From assembly GCF_900114615.1 (NCBI RefSeq), contig NZ_FOTS01000047.1:1-38868 (forward strand): DNA of 38,868 nt. Reading direction: 5' to 3'. The stretch is from Pelosinus propionicus DSM 13327 (lineage in GTDB: Bacteria; Bacillota; Negativicutes; DSM-13327). Of the stretch, positions 23,988-32,638 are shown one piece after another (position 1 is the first letter of the stretch; each line of letters starts with the position of its first letter). A program made the translations under genes and the position numbers. The notes under the pieces were generated by a model. That model was not told where the DNA came from, ran no database searches, and worked only from the letters and a program-made list of their open reading frames with translations.

Positions 23988-25679
23988 CTACTCTTTTTCT
24001 GCTTCGTTTAGCTTCATTCGCAATATTGCTGCTGCCTTATTTATTTCTCGAAGATCCTGTTGATTCATCACACTTTCAAATCTCTGAAGAGCGTTGGCAA
24101 TGTCGATTCTTTCTTTTCCTAGCAGTTCTTCATAAAGTCGTTCACCGCGTGCAATGAGGAGCTGATTTTCCTGTCGATCTCTAGGATGTATTTTTATATG
24201 TTTTAAAGCTGCCATTCGTTGCTCAATCTCATCTTTAGACATAATTCCAGGGCTTTCTTCAATTATAACCTGCTTTTTAATTCCTGTTTCCAAAACGATT
24301 ACTTCAACCTCTAAAATGCCATTTATATCATAGGTATATCGAACATCAATAGACTGCTCACCTGCTGGTGCTAAAGGTACTTCGATTTGAAGCTGTCCTA
24401 GCTTGATATTATTCTTCGTCAGTCTACTTTCACCTTGAAATATTTCTATATTAATTGTCTTTTGATTATCATAAACTGTACTAAATCGTTCTACTCGACT
24501 GACAGGTATAACTGTATTCCGTTCAATAATCGGAGCAAAATGCCCTGATTCAGGTTTTCCTGATCCAGTTCTAATTGCAACCGCTATACCAAGTGTATAA
24601 GGGCAAACATCTGTCAGCACTACTTCTTTTAACATAGCATTTCTTTCTTTCATCGCAGCCTGAATTCCAGCTCCTAATGCTACTACTTCGTCAGGATTAA
24701 GGATACAAGCAGGCAAGCGCCCAAATAATTTACTAACAAGAGTGTGAACTAATGGCATCCTAGTTGCTCCACCAACAAGAATCACAACATCCACCTCATC
24801 AGACTTCATAGATGCATCTTTTAAAGCTTTTTCAACAGGTTGTCTTAACCTATTTACTAATACCTTAGCTGCCTCGCCAAAATCTAGGCGATCAACGCTC
24901 CACTCGAGAGATTTCTCATTTATTGTGCAGCGCATTATCCCCTTTACATTTTGACTCAAACTCTGCTTACATTGTTCGGCTTGCTTCAAGATAGATGCAT
25001 ATTCTTTTTGATGTAAATTATCTCTATTGATGTGCTGCTGTTGAATGAACGAAGAAGCTAGCACTTCTGTAAAATCTTCTCCACCCAAATAATTATCACC
25101 AGCAATTGCTTGTACTTCCATGACATTTTCAAACAGTTCTACAATGGAAACATCAAATGTCCCACCGCCCAAATCAAAAATCAGAAACTTTGTTTCTGAT
25201 TTTTGTTGATGAAGTCCATAAGCAGTGGCAGCCGCAGTGGGCTCATTGATCAATCGCTCTACCTTTAATCCAGCCAACTCTCCTGCACGTTTCGTTGCCT
25301 TACGCTGCGCATCATTAAAATAGGCAGGAACACTAATGACTGCCTCTTGAATAGGTTCTCCTAAATAGATCTCAGCATCTTGCTTTAAGGAGCGAATTAT
25401 AAAAGAGGAAAGCTCTTCTGGCAGAAATTTATATTTACCTAACTGAAAGGTTTTTTTTGTTCCCATATAACGCTTGAACACCGCTACAGTCAACTGTGGA
25501 TGACTAATTAAACGCTCTTTGGCAATCTGTCCCACTAAAATTTCTCCATTATCATTAACACTTATAACAGAAGGTGTCAGATTATTTTTCAAGTTATTTG
25601 GAATGATAACCGCGCCTTCTTCTGTCCAATAAGACACCAAACTGTTGGTCGTTCCTAAATCAATACCGATAATAGGCAA
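23988..25679 (-). CDS. hscC: HscC-type Hsp70 chaperone
   Basis: A 563-residue Hsp70, near the 556 of E. coli HscC and shorter than DnaK. ATPase motifs are complete: [11 protein letters not shown] (residues 4-14), [31 protein letters not shown] and V-G-G-A-T-R-M-P. The substrate-binding beta domain follows (about 385-500) and the C-terminal lid is truncated, as in HscC. The start is TTG, eight bases after AGGAGG. First gene of a coupled pair with its J-partner, then the TonB_C/TPR gene. This is not the housekeeping DnaK, which would sit with grpE and dnaJ. Confidence 0.88.
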   Translation of the reverse strand: MPIIGIDLGTTNSLVSYWTEEGAVIIPNNLKNNLTPSVISVNDNGEILVGQIAKERLISHPQLTVAVFKRYMGTKKTFQLGKYKFLPEELSSFIIRSLKQDAEIYLGEPIQEAVISVPAYFNDAQRKATKRAGELAGLKVERLINEPTAAATAYGLHQQKSETKFLIFDLGGGTFDVSIVELFENVMEVQAIAGDNYLGGEDFTEVLASSFIQQQHINRDNLHQKEYASILKQAEQCKQSLSQNVKGIMRCTINEKSLEWSVDRLDFGEAAKVLVNRLRQPVEKALKDASMKSDEVDVVILVGGATRMPLVHTLVSKLFGRLPACILNPDEVVALGAGIQAAMKERNAMLKEVVLTDVCPYTLGIAVAIRTGSGKPESGHFAPIIERNTVIPVSRVERFSTVYDNQKTINIEIFQGESRLTKNNIKLGQLQIEVPLAPAGEQSIDVRYTYDINGILEVEVIVLETGIKKQVIIEESPGIMSKDEIEQRMAALKHIKIHPRDRQENQLLIARGERLYEELLGKERIDIANALQRFESVMNQQDLREINKAAAILRMKLNEAEKE

Positions 25680-25749
25680 TCGCTATTCCTCCTAATTATA
25701 ATATCCAGCTAACTATCGTTTATTGGCTAATAGCATATATGGGAAATGA

Positions 25750-25767
25750 GGACAGGCTCCTTGTCCC
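25750..25767. repeat. Dispersed short hairpin repeat, copy 3
   Basis: GGACAGGCTCCTTGTCC, a relative of 652-670, in the gap upstream of hscC and just before dispersed element copy B. Confidence 0.5.
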
Positions 25768-25809
25768 TTAATGCCAATACGTTTTTAACTATCGCTCTAT
25801 CAATTAACT

Positions 25810-25925
25810 AAAAGAGAAGCTACCATAATAAATTACAAACTAATTTATTATGGTAGCTTCTCTTTTATAAATGCCAAATCCTGCTATATTTACATTATAA
25901 GCATTATTTTACCAGGCAAGGCTCT
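25810..25925 (+). repeat. Dispersed AGAAGCT/AGCTTCT element, copy B (most complete)
   Basis: Two perfect 26-base arms (25810-25835 and 25841-25866) around CAAAC form a long hairpin. Then comes the tail ATAAATGCCAAATCCTGCTA (25867-25886) and a further stretch (CATTATAAGCATTATTTTAC, 25893-25912) that is also recognisable at copy D. It could also act as a bidirectional terminator between the peptidase remnant and hscC. Confidence 0.8.
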
Positions 25926-25932
25926 GTACAAT

Positions 25933-26651
25933 TCAAAGGTCTCTCTCAATACTATTTATCTTTTTATGAGGGACTGCAATAATATATGCACCTTTATATA
26001 TCTTATCCGAATATAGGGCATCATACCACATATAATAAAAACGATCCGCGTTAAATGATGTTATGCCGCTAGGGTTGTTTACATTGGTCCAATTCGCTCC
26101 CGAATCAGCGAAAAATATAGTGTCACGCCCTTTTTCTGGTGCTTGGCTTCCGGCATAATAACCAGTAACAACTACCCAATGCCCCCCCAATCAGACCATT
26201 CAACTATCGTTGGTATTCCTTTTTTAAGATTATCTCTTATCATTTCTAAACTTCCATTTAAACCCCATCTAGCATCAAAACCGTTCTTCTCGAGGAATTC
26301 TACAATATTAGGAGCCATAGTTCCCGGCTGGGAAGAGTCTGGACTTCCTGTATTCATTTCTTGAGCAATCCTCATTTCTGTCGTACTATTTAGGTCTGCA
26401 TCACTCAGCACATTATACCACCTCATTAATGACATTGCGGCAGCTGGTCCGCAAGTATAAGAAGTTGTTTGCTGATACCCTTTAACACCTAGTGAAACAA
26501 AAAATTCGCTTGGTTTTAGCTCATAATAATTGACTGCACCTAAAGAACTTGGCGGTCTTGTTAGCTTTTCTTCTGCAGATGTTATTGAAAATAAAGTACT
26601 TAAAAGAAATAATGTTAAAGCAACGATCTTGGTATTTTTATGAACATACAT
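25933..26651 (-). pseudogene. Secreted C39-like cysteine peptidase split by a frameshift
   Basis: Two abutting frames make one protein of about 238 residues. The first (26651-26172) has a signal peptide (I-V-A-L-T-L-F-L-L-S-T-L-F-S) and the catalytic Cys in S-Y-T-C-G-P-A-A-A-M. The second (26190-25933) has the catalytic His in G-G-H-W-V-V-V-T-G-Y and the Asp in F-F-A-D-S-G. They meet at a run of seven G on the minus strand (26182-26188); eight would give the expected W-G-G-H-W in one frame. So it is a recent frameshift, a phase-variable switch or a sequencing error. Start ATG 26651 follows AAAGGAGAGG. The intact enzyme would act outside the cytoplasmic membrane on peptides. Confidence 0.82.
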
Positions 26652-26820
26652 ATAAAAATCCTCTCCTTTTAAGATCCGATCCAACGCTCAATCCCATTAT
26701 ATTCCAAATATTCCTTATTATCAATCTCATTGTTGTTATTAATCTGATTACAAGAATTCAAAACCTATCTTTACCATTAAACAAACGATATTCCAAGAGC
26801 CCACCGTGGAACACTGTGCC

Positions 26821-27603
26821 TTACAAATTAGTCACCGCTTGAATTAATGCCCCTGTCGCAAATGCTACTATCATACTTGTAAATGTACCAATCAGAAAAT
26901 ACTCAGCAAAATTCTTTTCCTCGAGTTTTTTGTATCTAGCAATTGTTTTTCCTGCAAGTACTAAACCAATCGTTGCATAATTCATCTGCAGTACTAGCGT
27001 TAGAATTAGAATTCTCTCTAAATTTCCTATTGCTTCGCCAGCATTCTTCTTTTCATTTTCGCTTATAGGCTCATCGTTTTTTAAATGAAGGTATTTATCT
27101 AATACCTTTTTAGTTATAACAGTGGCACCTTTAAAGTTAAATATATATCCTAATAGTATAGTAATACCTATAAATACCTTTTGCTTTGTTAGATGTAGAA
27201 ATATAGGGTAATTATCTACTATAAAGCTGCCGATAGCATCAGCAAGCGAATTTATGTAAATGTCCTTTATAAAGGGGTAACAACTTACAATAAGAATAAT
27301 GTGAGCTGCTTGATCAAACATAAATGACTCTAATCCTTTATCTTTTTTCTTATCATATTTCACTTTGCACTTATCTATGATCCAATGAGCTAAAGTTAAG
27401 AGAATAATTACCCACCATAAGTTATTATTTATATCAAGATAGGGTGAAAGCAATATAATATTTGCTGCCAGATAATGCTTAATATGCCTTAACATTGCTT
27501 TGGAACAAGTTTTCTTCTTCTCAGCAATAGCATCATCTTGCAAAATAAAGTCCGTTACGATGTGGCTGAGTAGCAATAATACTAGAATGACTTTTGCATC
27601 CAT
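26821..27603 (-). CDS. DUF3307 (SatE-like) membrane protein
   Basis: A 260-residue protein with about five to seven hydrophobic helices. The DUF3307 start is clear: L-L-L-L-S-H-I-V-T-D-F-I-L-Q-D-D, with the conserved His-Asp-Gln set facing the membrane, then A-H-W-I-I-D-K-C-K. In streptococci this family is SatE, encoded with SatD in the sat (secretion and acid tolerance) locus; its function is not established. The SatD-like gene lies 187 bases upstream on the same strand, and the gap carries an operator-like palindrome. ATG 27603 follows GAGGTGA. Confidence 0.82.
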   Translation of the reverse strand: MDAKVILVLLLLSHIVTDFILQDDAIAEKKKTCSKAMLRHIKHYLAANIILLSPYLDINNNLWWVIILLTLAHWIIDKCKVKYDKKKDKGLESFMFDQAAHIILIVSCYPFIKDIYINSLADAIGSFIVDNYPIFLHLTKQKVFIGITILLGYIFNFKGATVITKKVLDKYLHLKNDEPISENEKKNAGEAIGNLERILILTLVLQMNYATIGLVLAGKTIARYKKLEEKNFAEYFLIGTFTSMIVAFATGALIQAVTNL

Positions 27604-27692
27604 AGTAAATTTTCACCTCATTATCGCTTGAATATTTTCTGCTTAGTACATTTACAGTTCTAATTCTCTGAAATTCAAATGGCATCTGCTCC

Positions 27693-27727
27693 ATCCTGTA
27701 TTGCTTATAACAGGATTACTATCCTGT
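27693..27727. promoter_or_regulatory. ACAGGAT palindrome between satD-like and DUF3307 genes
   Basis: ACAGGAT-TACT-ATCCTGT (27710-27727) is a perfect dyad, and a third half-site ATCCTGT stands at 27693-27699. No T-run follows, so it looks like an operator, not a terminator. The HTH-carrying SatD-like protein is the natural candidate to bind it. Confidence 0.5.
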
Positions 27728-27790
27728 AAATAAGATGTACAAGTTTTATTGCCTGTTTTCTATACGCTGCGTACTTAATATTTTTGATAG

Positions 27791-28423
27791 TTATTTTTTG
27801 CAATGATCAATGTCTTTTAAGTAAAAGGATATCGTTCGCTTTGCATCTTCTACCTCGGATAGGTAGGATAATTTTATGATATCAGATACACTCTGTTGTT
27901 TAATTCCAAGTTCGTGTGCAATTGCTTCTTGAGTCAAGTCTTGACGTAAATATTCTAAAACTTGTTTTTGACGTTTTGTCCTTCTTTCTGTACATGATTC
28001 AATAAAGTAATTCAGTGAATTAATCATGCACATACCAGCCGAATCTGATTTATAGATGATCTTAGGCTTCTTTTTCTTAGCTTGCTCAATTGCATTCCGA
28101 GCGAAATGGAACGCTGGCCCATCCATTCCTATTGCCAGTTTAGGATTAATATCTGTAACAATTTCCCCAATACCAACTCCGAAAACAAGCTCAACTGATG
28201 CCATTTCTCTTTTTACAAAATCAATTACTTTTGGAGCAACATGTGAACACTTTAAGAGAACCTGGAATTCATCTCCAATGGTTACGGTGAAAGGCGATGC
28301 AATCTCTGATTGATACAGTTTATTAGCCTTCTCCGCCATGGCCAGGAATTTCGTTTGGACCTCTTGTCTATCTTCTAGCTTACGCGAACCAATAATATCA
28401 CCTATGATAGCACAATAGAACAT
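27791..28423 (-). CDS. SatD family protein: cyclase-like core plus C-terminal HTH
   Basis: A 210-residue SatD-family protein. The core (1-135) reads like a class III nucleotidyl cyclase: I-I-G-D-I-I-G-S-R-K-L (Asp9), T-I-G-D-E-F-Q-V (Asp51), G-V-G-I-G-E-I and G-P-A-F-H-F-A-R-N-A, at the same order and spacing as the two metal-binding Asp segments and later helix of those cyclases. Residues 145-190 form a helix-turn-helix (Q-E-A-I-A-H-E-L-G-I-K-Q-Q-S-V-S). Known facts: SatD sits with SatE (DUF3307) in streptococci. Cyclase activity is my inference; the fold may only bind a nucleotide and drive the HTH. ATG 28423 follows GGAGGG. Confidence 0.82.
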   Translation of the reverse strand: MFYCAIIGDIIGSRKLEDRQEVQTKFLAMAEKANKLYQSEIASPFTVTIGDEFQVLLKCSHVAPKVIDFVKREMASVELVFGVGIGEIVTDINPKLAIGMDGPAFHFARNAIEQAKKKKPKIIYKSDSAGMCMINSLNYFIESCTERRTKRQKQVLEYLRQDLTQEAIAHELGIKQQSVSDIIKLSYLSEVEDAKRTISFYLKDIDHCKK

Positions 28424-28606
28424 AATATCCCTCCACTAAGAAAATGAAATCCATCATTTATTGGATAAATTAAACACCGCTGCCTCTGAGTAATTTTATA
28501 TTTTGTAGGCAGCTATTCACAAGCAATTTTTCTCATCACTAAAAACAGGACTCCGAAAGGCAGGCTCCTAGTTCCAATGAATTGCCTTTCAATCAGCATG
28601 GCAATT

Positions 28607-28680
28607 AAAAAGAAGCTGCCATAAATTTACTAACTACGTAATTATGAGTAGCTTCTCTTTATAAATGTTAAATCCTCTAA
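28607..28680 (+). repeat. Dispersed AGAAGCT/AGCTTCT element, copy C
   Basis: AAGAAGCTGCCATAAATTTAC ... GTAGCTTCTCTTTATAAATG with a diverged tail (TTAAATCCTCTAAAT). Together with a decayed copy of the GGGACAGG repeat (about 28556-28575) it is the main content of the 28424-28713 gap. Confidence 0.6.
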
Positions 28681-28713
28681 ATTTCTATATTGCCTTTTTA
28701 GGATCGGTTCTTG

Positions 28714-28746
28714 ACTTCATTATTTAGCACTTTGCAATAATGAAGT
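28714..28746 (-). terminator. Hairpin just after the GNAT gene
   Basis: ACTTCATTATT (28714-28724) pairs perfectly with AATAATGAAGT (28736-28746). It begins one base past the GNAT stop. The T-tract is poor, so its strength as a terminator is uncertain. Confidence 0.5.
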
Positions 28747-28747
28747 G

Positions 28748-29263
28748 TTATTTGAGAACAAATCGATTCAAATCATCCCATAGTAAAACCGATGAATTAG
28801 ATGGAATTCCTTCAAAATCGTCAATAAAATCTTTGTAAGGCTTCACACCTAAATGAGTATATATTCCTTTTGCCCTATCATTCCCTTTAACAATGCAGAT
28901 AGACATTTTTTCATATCCGTTATTGTAAGCATATTTACCAACTGTAAAAATCAGATTTTTCCCAATTCCACCACCTTGCACTGATTGTAAAATGTGCAAG
29001 GAATCAAGTAGCAAACATTTCTTTAAATCCTCATATGGCTTATATGCAGCAAAACCAATTATCATATTATTTTCGTCTACTGCAACAAAGGCTCCTTGCT
29101 TATCCTTATGAATATATGACAGCCACTTTTCTTTTGAATGCTCATATGTTATACCCTTCAAAAAAGAATCTGGTAAAATCCCTTGATATGTGGTCTTCCA
29201 ATCATCAGTATATAACTTAGCAATCGCTTGTATGTTATGGTCTATTATTGGTCTAATAATCAT
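28748..29263 (-). CDS. GNAT family N-acetyltransferase
   Basis: A 171-residue acetyltransferase of the GCN5 type. The acetyl-CoA pyrophosphate loop is V-Q-G-G-G-I-G-K (R/Q-x2-G-x-G/A class) after the strand L-L-L-D-S-L-H-I-L, and the C-terminal region N-D-R-A-K-G-I-Y-T-H-L-G-V is the usual N-x-R/A-I-x-F/Y-Y-x3-G motif. Members with the start R-P-I-I-D-H-N-I-Q-A-I-A act on small molecules or peptide N termini; the acceptor cannot be inferred. Downstream of the LysR gene on the same strand with a 34-base gap, so possibly co-transcribed. Confidence 0.85.
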   Translation of the reverse strand: MIIRPIIDHNIQAIAKLYTDDWKTTYQGILPDSFLKGITYEHSKEKWLSYIHKDKQGAFVAVDENNMIIGFAAYKPYEDLKKCLLLDSLHILQSVQGGGIGKNLIFTVGKYAYNNGYEKMSICIVKGNDRAKGIYTHLGVKPYKDFIDDFEGIPSNSSVLLWDDLNRFVLK

Positions 29264-29297
29264 TTATACTTTTACCGCCCTTTGGGTTACGGAATAT

Positions 29298-30182
29298 TTA
29301 TGTGAAATAATTTGCAGACAGTTCTAAAAACGCCTTCAAAGCCGGGGAAATCCACTTACCTTTATGATAAAGCAATTGTGTTTTCAAATTAAATGGCGGA
29401 CCTTGCCAATCAAGCTCTATAAGCTCTTTTTTTTCTAAGAAATTTTTGACTGTAACTCGCGGCAGAACCGTAATTCCCAGATTACCCGCTACGAGTTGCC
29501 TTGTGATTTCAACACTATCTATTTCCAATATAGATTTAGGGCGGATTCCCTCCTTAGACATACTGAGTTCCAATAGCCTGCGATAGCAGCAATCCACTTC
29601 ACCTAAAATCAATGTTTCATCCCTCAAATCGCTCACGGATATCTTCCCGCATTCCGCCAAACGATGGTGCGGAGCCCCGAACAGGCCAATTGGCTCAGAA
29701 ACAGCAATTACGGGAACAAAGTCAGGATCAACGATCTGCTGGTCCAATAGCAAGCAAACATCAATCTCGTTTTCCCGTAAATCCTGCAAATAAGACTCAC
29801 AATTCCCATATTTCAATATCAGCTCCACTGATGGGTATAGCCGATGATATTCTGCTAATAAGCTTGGTAATCGTGTCGATAGCAAAGACTCTGACGATGC
29901 TACTCGCAAAGCTCCTTGCGGCATATTGTTCAGTTCCGCCAGACTAATCATTTCGTTTGACAAGGATAGGATCGTTTGGGCATAGCCCATTAATTTTTGT
30001 GCTGTTGAAGTGAGAAATGTACGTCGACCAATTCGTTCAAAAAGGCGTGTTCCAAGCTCAGCTTCTAATGTACGTATCTGTCCAGTAATCGTAGACTGAG
30101 CATAGCCAAGCTCCGTGGCTGCTTTTGTAAAATTGCCGTGTTTTGCGATCGTTACAAATGTTCGCAAATCTCTTGTATCCAC
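29298..30182 (-). CDS. LysR family transcriptional regulator
   Basis: A 294-residue regulator. The N-terminal winged helix is clear (residues 1-60: L-R-T-F-V-T-I-A-K-H-G-N-F-T-K-A-A-T-E-L-G-Y-A, given in part; Q-S-T-I-T-G-Q-I-R-T-L-E), followed by a dimer helix and a periplasmic-binding-like effector domain (about 90-290). The GTG start follows AAGGAGG. Divergent from a PhzF-like gene with 158 bases between, the classic arrangement for a LysR activator and its target. Ligand unknown. Confidence 0.9.
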   Translation of the reverse strand: MDTRDLRTFVTIAKHGNFTKAATELGYAQSTITGQIRTLEAELGTRLFERIGRRTFLTSTAQKLMGYAQTILSLSNEMISLAELNNMPQGALRVASSESLLSTRLPSLLAEYHRLYPSVELILKYGNCESYLQDLRENEIDVCLLLDQQIVDPDFVPVIAVSEPIGLFGAPHHRLAECGKISVSDLRDETLILGEVDCCYRRLLELSMSKEGIRPKSILEIDSVEITRQLVAGNLGITVLPRVTVKNFLEKKELIELDWQGPPFNLKTQLLYHKGKWISPALKAFLELSANYFT

Positions 30183-30340
30183 ACTGAACCTCCTTACTCA
30201 CTTCTTTTACAGAATCGTCAATTCAATCGGTTTATCCGAAGTTATTATCTTGTATTTCCAATTTTACTGATCGATTATTAAATGCTATTATAAACTAAAC
30301 AGTGATCCAAAACAAGTTTACACTTAGGAGGTATTAAAGT

Positions 30341-31264
30341 ATGCAATACCAATACATCAAGGCGGATGTCTTTACTGACATTCTATTCAGCGGAAATCAG
30401 TTGGCAGTTTTCCCTAATGCGGAAGGTCTGGATGATAAGACCATGCAACTTATTGCACGAGAGTTCAATCTGTCCGAAACTGTTTTTGTATTTCCTCCAG
30501 CCAATCGGAATAACACTCGCAAATTGCGTATCTTTACCCCGGGAACCGAGCTTCCCTTCGCAGGGCATCCAACCATAGGAACGGCTTTCATCCTGGCTGT
30601 AACGGGTGAGATTCCTCTGCGTGGCGAAATTACCGAAATCGTCTTTGAGGAGGGGGTCGGCGATATCAATGTATCAATTACCAGTAAAGACGGCAATCCC
30701 TCGTTTTCTCAGCTATCTGCCGGAATGCTTCCCAAATTCGGTCCAGCAGCACCTGCCGTAGAAGAAATTGCAAAGGTGCTATCATTGTCAGTCTCCGACA
30801 TCACGTCAACCGAACATTCTCCACAGGCAATTTCCTGCGGCGTTCCCTTCTTATTCGTACCGGTTAATGACTTACAGGCGATCAAGCGGGCCAAAGTTAA
30901 TTTGTCCGAATGGGAGCGCGTGCTTTCAAATTATTGGGCCCCTCATCTATATATTTTCACCACTCAAACAGAACGTCCTGAATCATCTTTCCATGCCCGA
31001 ATGTTCGCACCAGCCATGGGTATCGCTGAAGACCCCGCCACAGGCGCCGCAGCGACAGCCTTTGCCGGTTACTTGGGTTCCCGAATCGCAGAAGGGAATA
31101 CAACTTACACGTGTACAATCGAGCAAGGGTTCGAAATGGACCGTTCTAGCCTGATACAAGTAACGCTGCACAAGGAGGACAATCGCGTAACTAGTATTAA
31201 AGTCGGCGGCATGTCGGTATTAGTCGGCCAAGGGTTTATTCATGTTCCGAATAATCCAGAGTAA
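30341..31264 (+). CDS. PhzF family isomerase/epimerase
   Basis: A 307-residue protein of the PhzF/diaminopimelate epimerase fold, with two similar halves. The catalytic Glu is E46 in N-L-S-E-T-V-F-V. The other conserved loops are P-F-A-G-H-P-T-I-G-T (about 72-81) and E-D-P-A-T-G-A-A-A (about 229-237). Members isomerise small acids, as PhzF does in phenazine biosynthesis; no phenazine genes are near, so the substrate is open. ATG 30341 follows TAGGAGG. Probably controlled by the divergent LysR-type gene. Confidence 0.9.
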   Translation: MQYQYIKADVFTDILFSGNQLAVFPNAEGLDDKTMQLIAREFNLSETVFVFPPANRNNTRKLRIFTPGTELPFAGHPTIGTAFILAVTGEIPLRGEITEIVFEEGVGDINVSITSKDGNPSFSQLSAGMLPKFGPAAPAVEEIAKVLSLSVSDITSTEHSPQAISCGVPFLFVPVNDLQAIKRAKVNLSEWERVLSNYWAPHLYIFTTQTERPESSFHARMFAPAMGIAEDPATGAAATAFAGYLGSRIAEGNTTYTCTIEQGFEMDRSSLIQVTLHKEDNRVTSIKVGGMSVLVGQGFIHVPNNPE

Positions 31265-31345
31265 TGAGGCAGCTTCCCTTTTAGAAATTCAAAATTTCAC
31301 TATATCTTTGCATCATAAGCATTGTTTTATCAGGCTCTGCTTCAG
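31265..31345 (+). repeat. Dispersed element, decayed copy D
   Basis: GAGGCAGCTTCCCTTTTAGAAAT resembles the right arm and start of the tail of copies A-C. A later stretch (TGCATCATAAGCATTGTTTTAT near 31309) matches 25892-25912 of copy B at most positions. This copy has lost the hairpin. Confidence 0.4.
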
Positions 31346-31365
31346 GTTTCTTACTAATATACACT

Positions 31366-31746
31366 TTATCGAGTTTCTCCAAACGGTTGATAATGTTTTG
31401 ATTTTGACTGAAATTCTTTTAAAGAAACAATTTTTTCATCGGAGTTAAACAAAATAATAGAAACACCATTAAATTCATCGCGAACCCCGTCAAAATCACA
31501 CTCAAAATACCATTCCGCCACGGTGCAGTTTCCCTCATGTATGAAATGCTTTACTCTCCATTGCAAAACAGTTCCTCTTTTATTCCAATCGTTAAACCAT
31601 TGTAAAATTTGGTTAATCCCGTGATATTCAGGTCCATAACATTCATTATAAAAAACTTCATTTGCAAATATTTCTTTTAATTGTCTCGCTTCTTTAGTAA
31701 GCCATAAATTAAAGTACTCTTGAATTTTATCTTCTCTTCTTTTCAA
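31366..31746 (-). CDS. NTF2-like (SnoaL-type) small protein
   Basis: A 126-residue cone-shaped NTF2-fold protein: helix 1 (I-Q-E-Y-F-N-L-W-L-T), the Y-H-G-I-N-Q-I-L-Q-W-F-N-D-W segment and the beta sheet (W-R-V-K-H-F, C-T-V-A-E-W-Y-F-E-C). Such proteins may be small enzymes or ligand-binding proteins; no catalytic set is certain. The start is TTG, nine bases after AGGAG. A fragment of a homologous gene survives at 21445-21519. Confidence 0.78.
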   Translation of the reverse strand: MKRREDKIQEYFNLWLTKEARQLKEIFANEVFYNECYGPEYHGINQILQWFNDWNKRGTVLQWRVKHFIHEGNCTVAEWYFECDFDGVRDEFNGVSIILFNSDEKIVSLKEFQSKSKHYQPFGETR

Positions 31747-31819
31747 AAATTCTCACTCCTTACTCCAATCTATTCTTCAAGAACTGGTTCATTCTACTAG
31801 TTTTATATTCTTATAAGCT

Positions 31820-32530
31820 TTAAATGCAATCTATGTTAAGGCTTTTATTTTTAGCATCTACCCATCCCATACTCACATTACAACCAAGTTCATATTTAAG
31901 CATATTGCCTAGTTCTCTTTGAGCAGAAAGCATGTTATCCTTATTGATATCAGAAAAACCATCAATTGGAAAGAAAATATTTTTAGATTGAATAGAAGTT
32001 TTTCCTTCTTCACTTTGTCTCCATGTCCATCTTCTCGTTCTCACTGAATTACCAGCAGCATACACAATTTCATTCTTATCTACCGACTCTATCTCTGTGC
32101 TGCCAAACGGAATGAAATAATCCTGCTCCTTTGAAAAACGCAACGTCATTTCGCCATTCATTGCGTCAATGTCATGTGCTCCAATCGGAATTTTATATTT
32201 AAGCGATACGGCATTGCCCAGATCAACTGCTGTGTTAATATTTGGTACACCTTTTCCCTTAGCTATTCTCGTCAACAATGCTTCAATGGAGCACATGTAT
32301 TTATTAGGATTTACATTCAGTTTACGAAAAGCTTCCCGGTAGCATAATACCTGTTCCATTTCTCTCACATTCACTCCTTCAAGAGAAGATTGACACAAAA
32401 GCATATTTTCCGCCAAAAGCTTTTGCATCTTCAAATTTGGAACAGTATTATCGATTCCATGTGCAATTACAACGGCAAAACAAACCGTATCAAGAGTTTC
32501 AAAAACTTTATCTTCCACTAAGAATTTCAT
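31820..32530 (-). CDS. B3/4 domain protein (PheRS beta B3/4-like)
   Basis: A 236-residue protein made of a stand-alone B3/4 domain, the fold found in the editing module of phenylalanyl-tRNA synthetase beta. Seen: Y-R-E-A-F-R-K-L-N-V-N-P-N-K-Y near residues 68-82, S-I-E-A-L-L-T-R-I-A, N-T-A-V-D-L-G-N-A-V-S-L-K-Y and I-G-A-H-D-I-D, all family hallmarks. Free-standing copies may hydrolyse misacylated tRNA or free aminoacyl compounds, but this is not settled. ATG 32530 follows AGGAGG. A short coding-like stretch without a start ends inside that site. Confidence 0.85.
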   Translation of the reverse strand: MKFLVEDKVFETLDTVCFAVVIAHGIDNTVPNLKMQKLLAENMLLCQSSLEGVNVREMEQVLCYREAFRKLNVNPNKYMCSIEALLTRIAKGKGVPNINTAVDLGNAVSLKYKIPIGAHDIDAMNGEMTLRFSKEQDYFIPFGSTEIESVDKNEIVYAAGNSVRTRRWTWRQSEEGKTSIQSKNIFFPIDGFSDINKDNMLSAQRELGNMLKYELGCNVSMGWVDAKNKSLNIDCI

Positions 32531-32539
32531 AGAAACCTC

Positions 32540-32638
32540 CTAAACTAAATGAATGAGCAAAACCTTGCCATCCAGATCTATAGCCGTACCTAAAATACCA
32601 CCAATGGCAAGGCTTACAATAAATAGAATAGGTCTGAA
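32540..32638 (-). other. Coding-like small frame without a start codon
   Basis: Between TGA (32639-32641) and TAG (32540-32542) is a 32-codon frame encoding a membrane-helix-like stretch (I-L-F-I-V-S-L-A-I-G-G-I-L-G-T-A-I-D-L-D). Its stop overlaps the ribosome site of the B3/4 gene. There is no ATG/GTG/TTG, but AAGGAG lies about 11 bases upstream. It may be a decayed small membrane-protein gene or chance. Confidence 0.25.

Noticed and set aside
26172-26190. Two separate small genes in place of one split peptidase
   Set aside because: Each half carries only part of a single C39-like catalytic set, and they join exactly at a homopolymer run.
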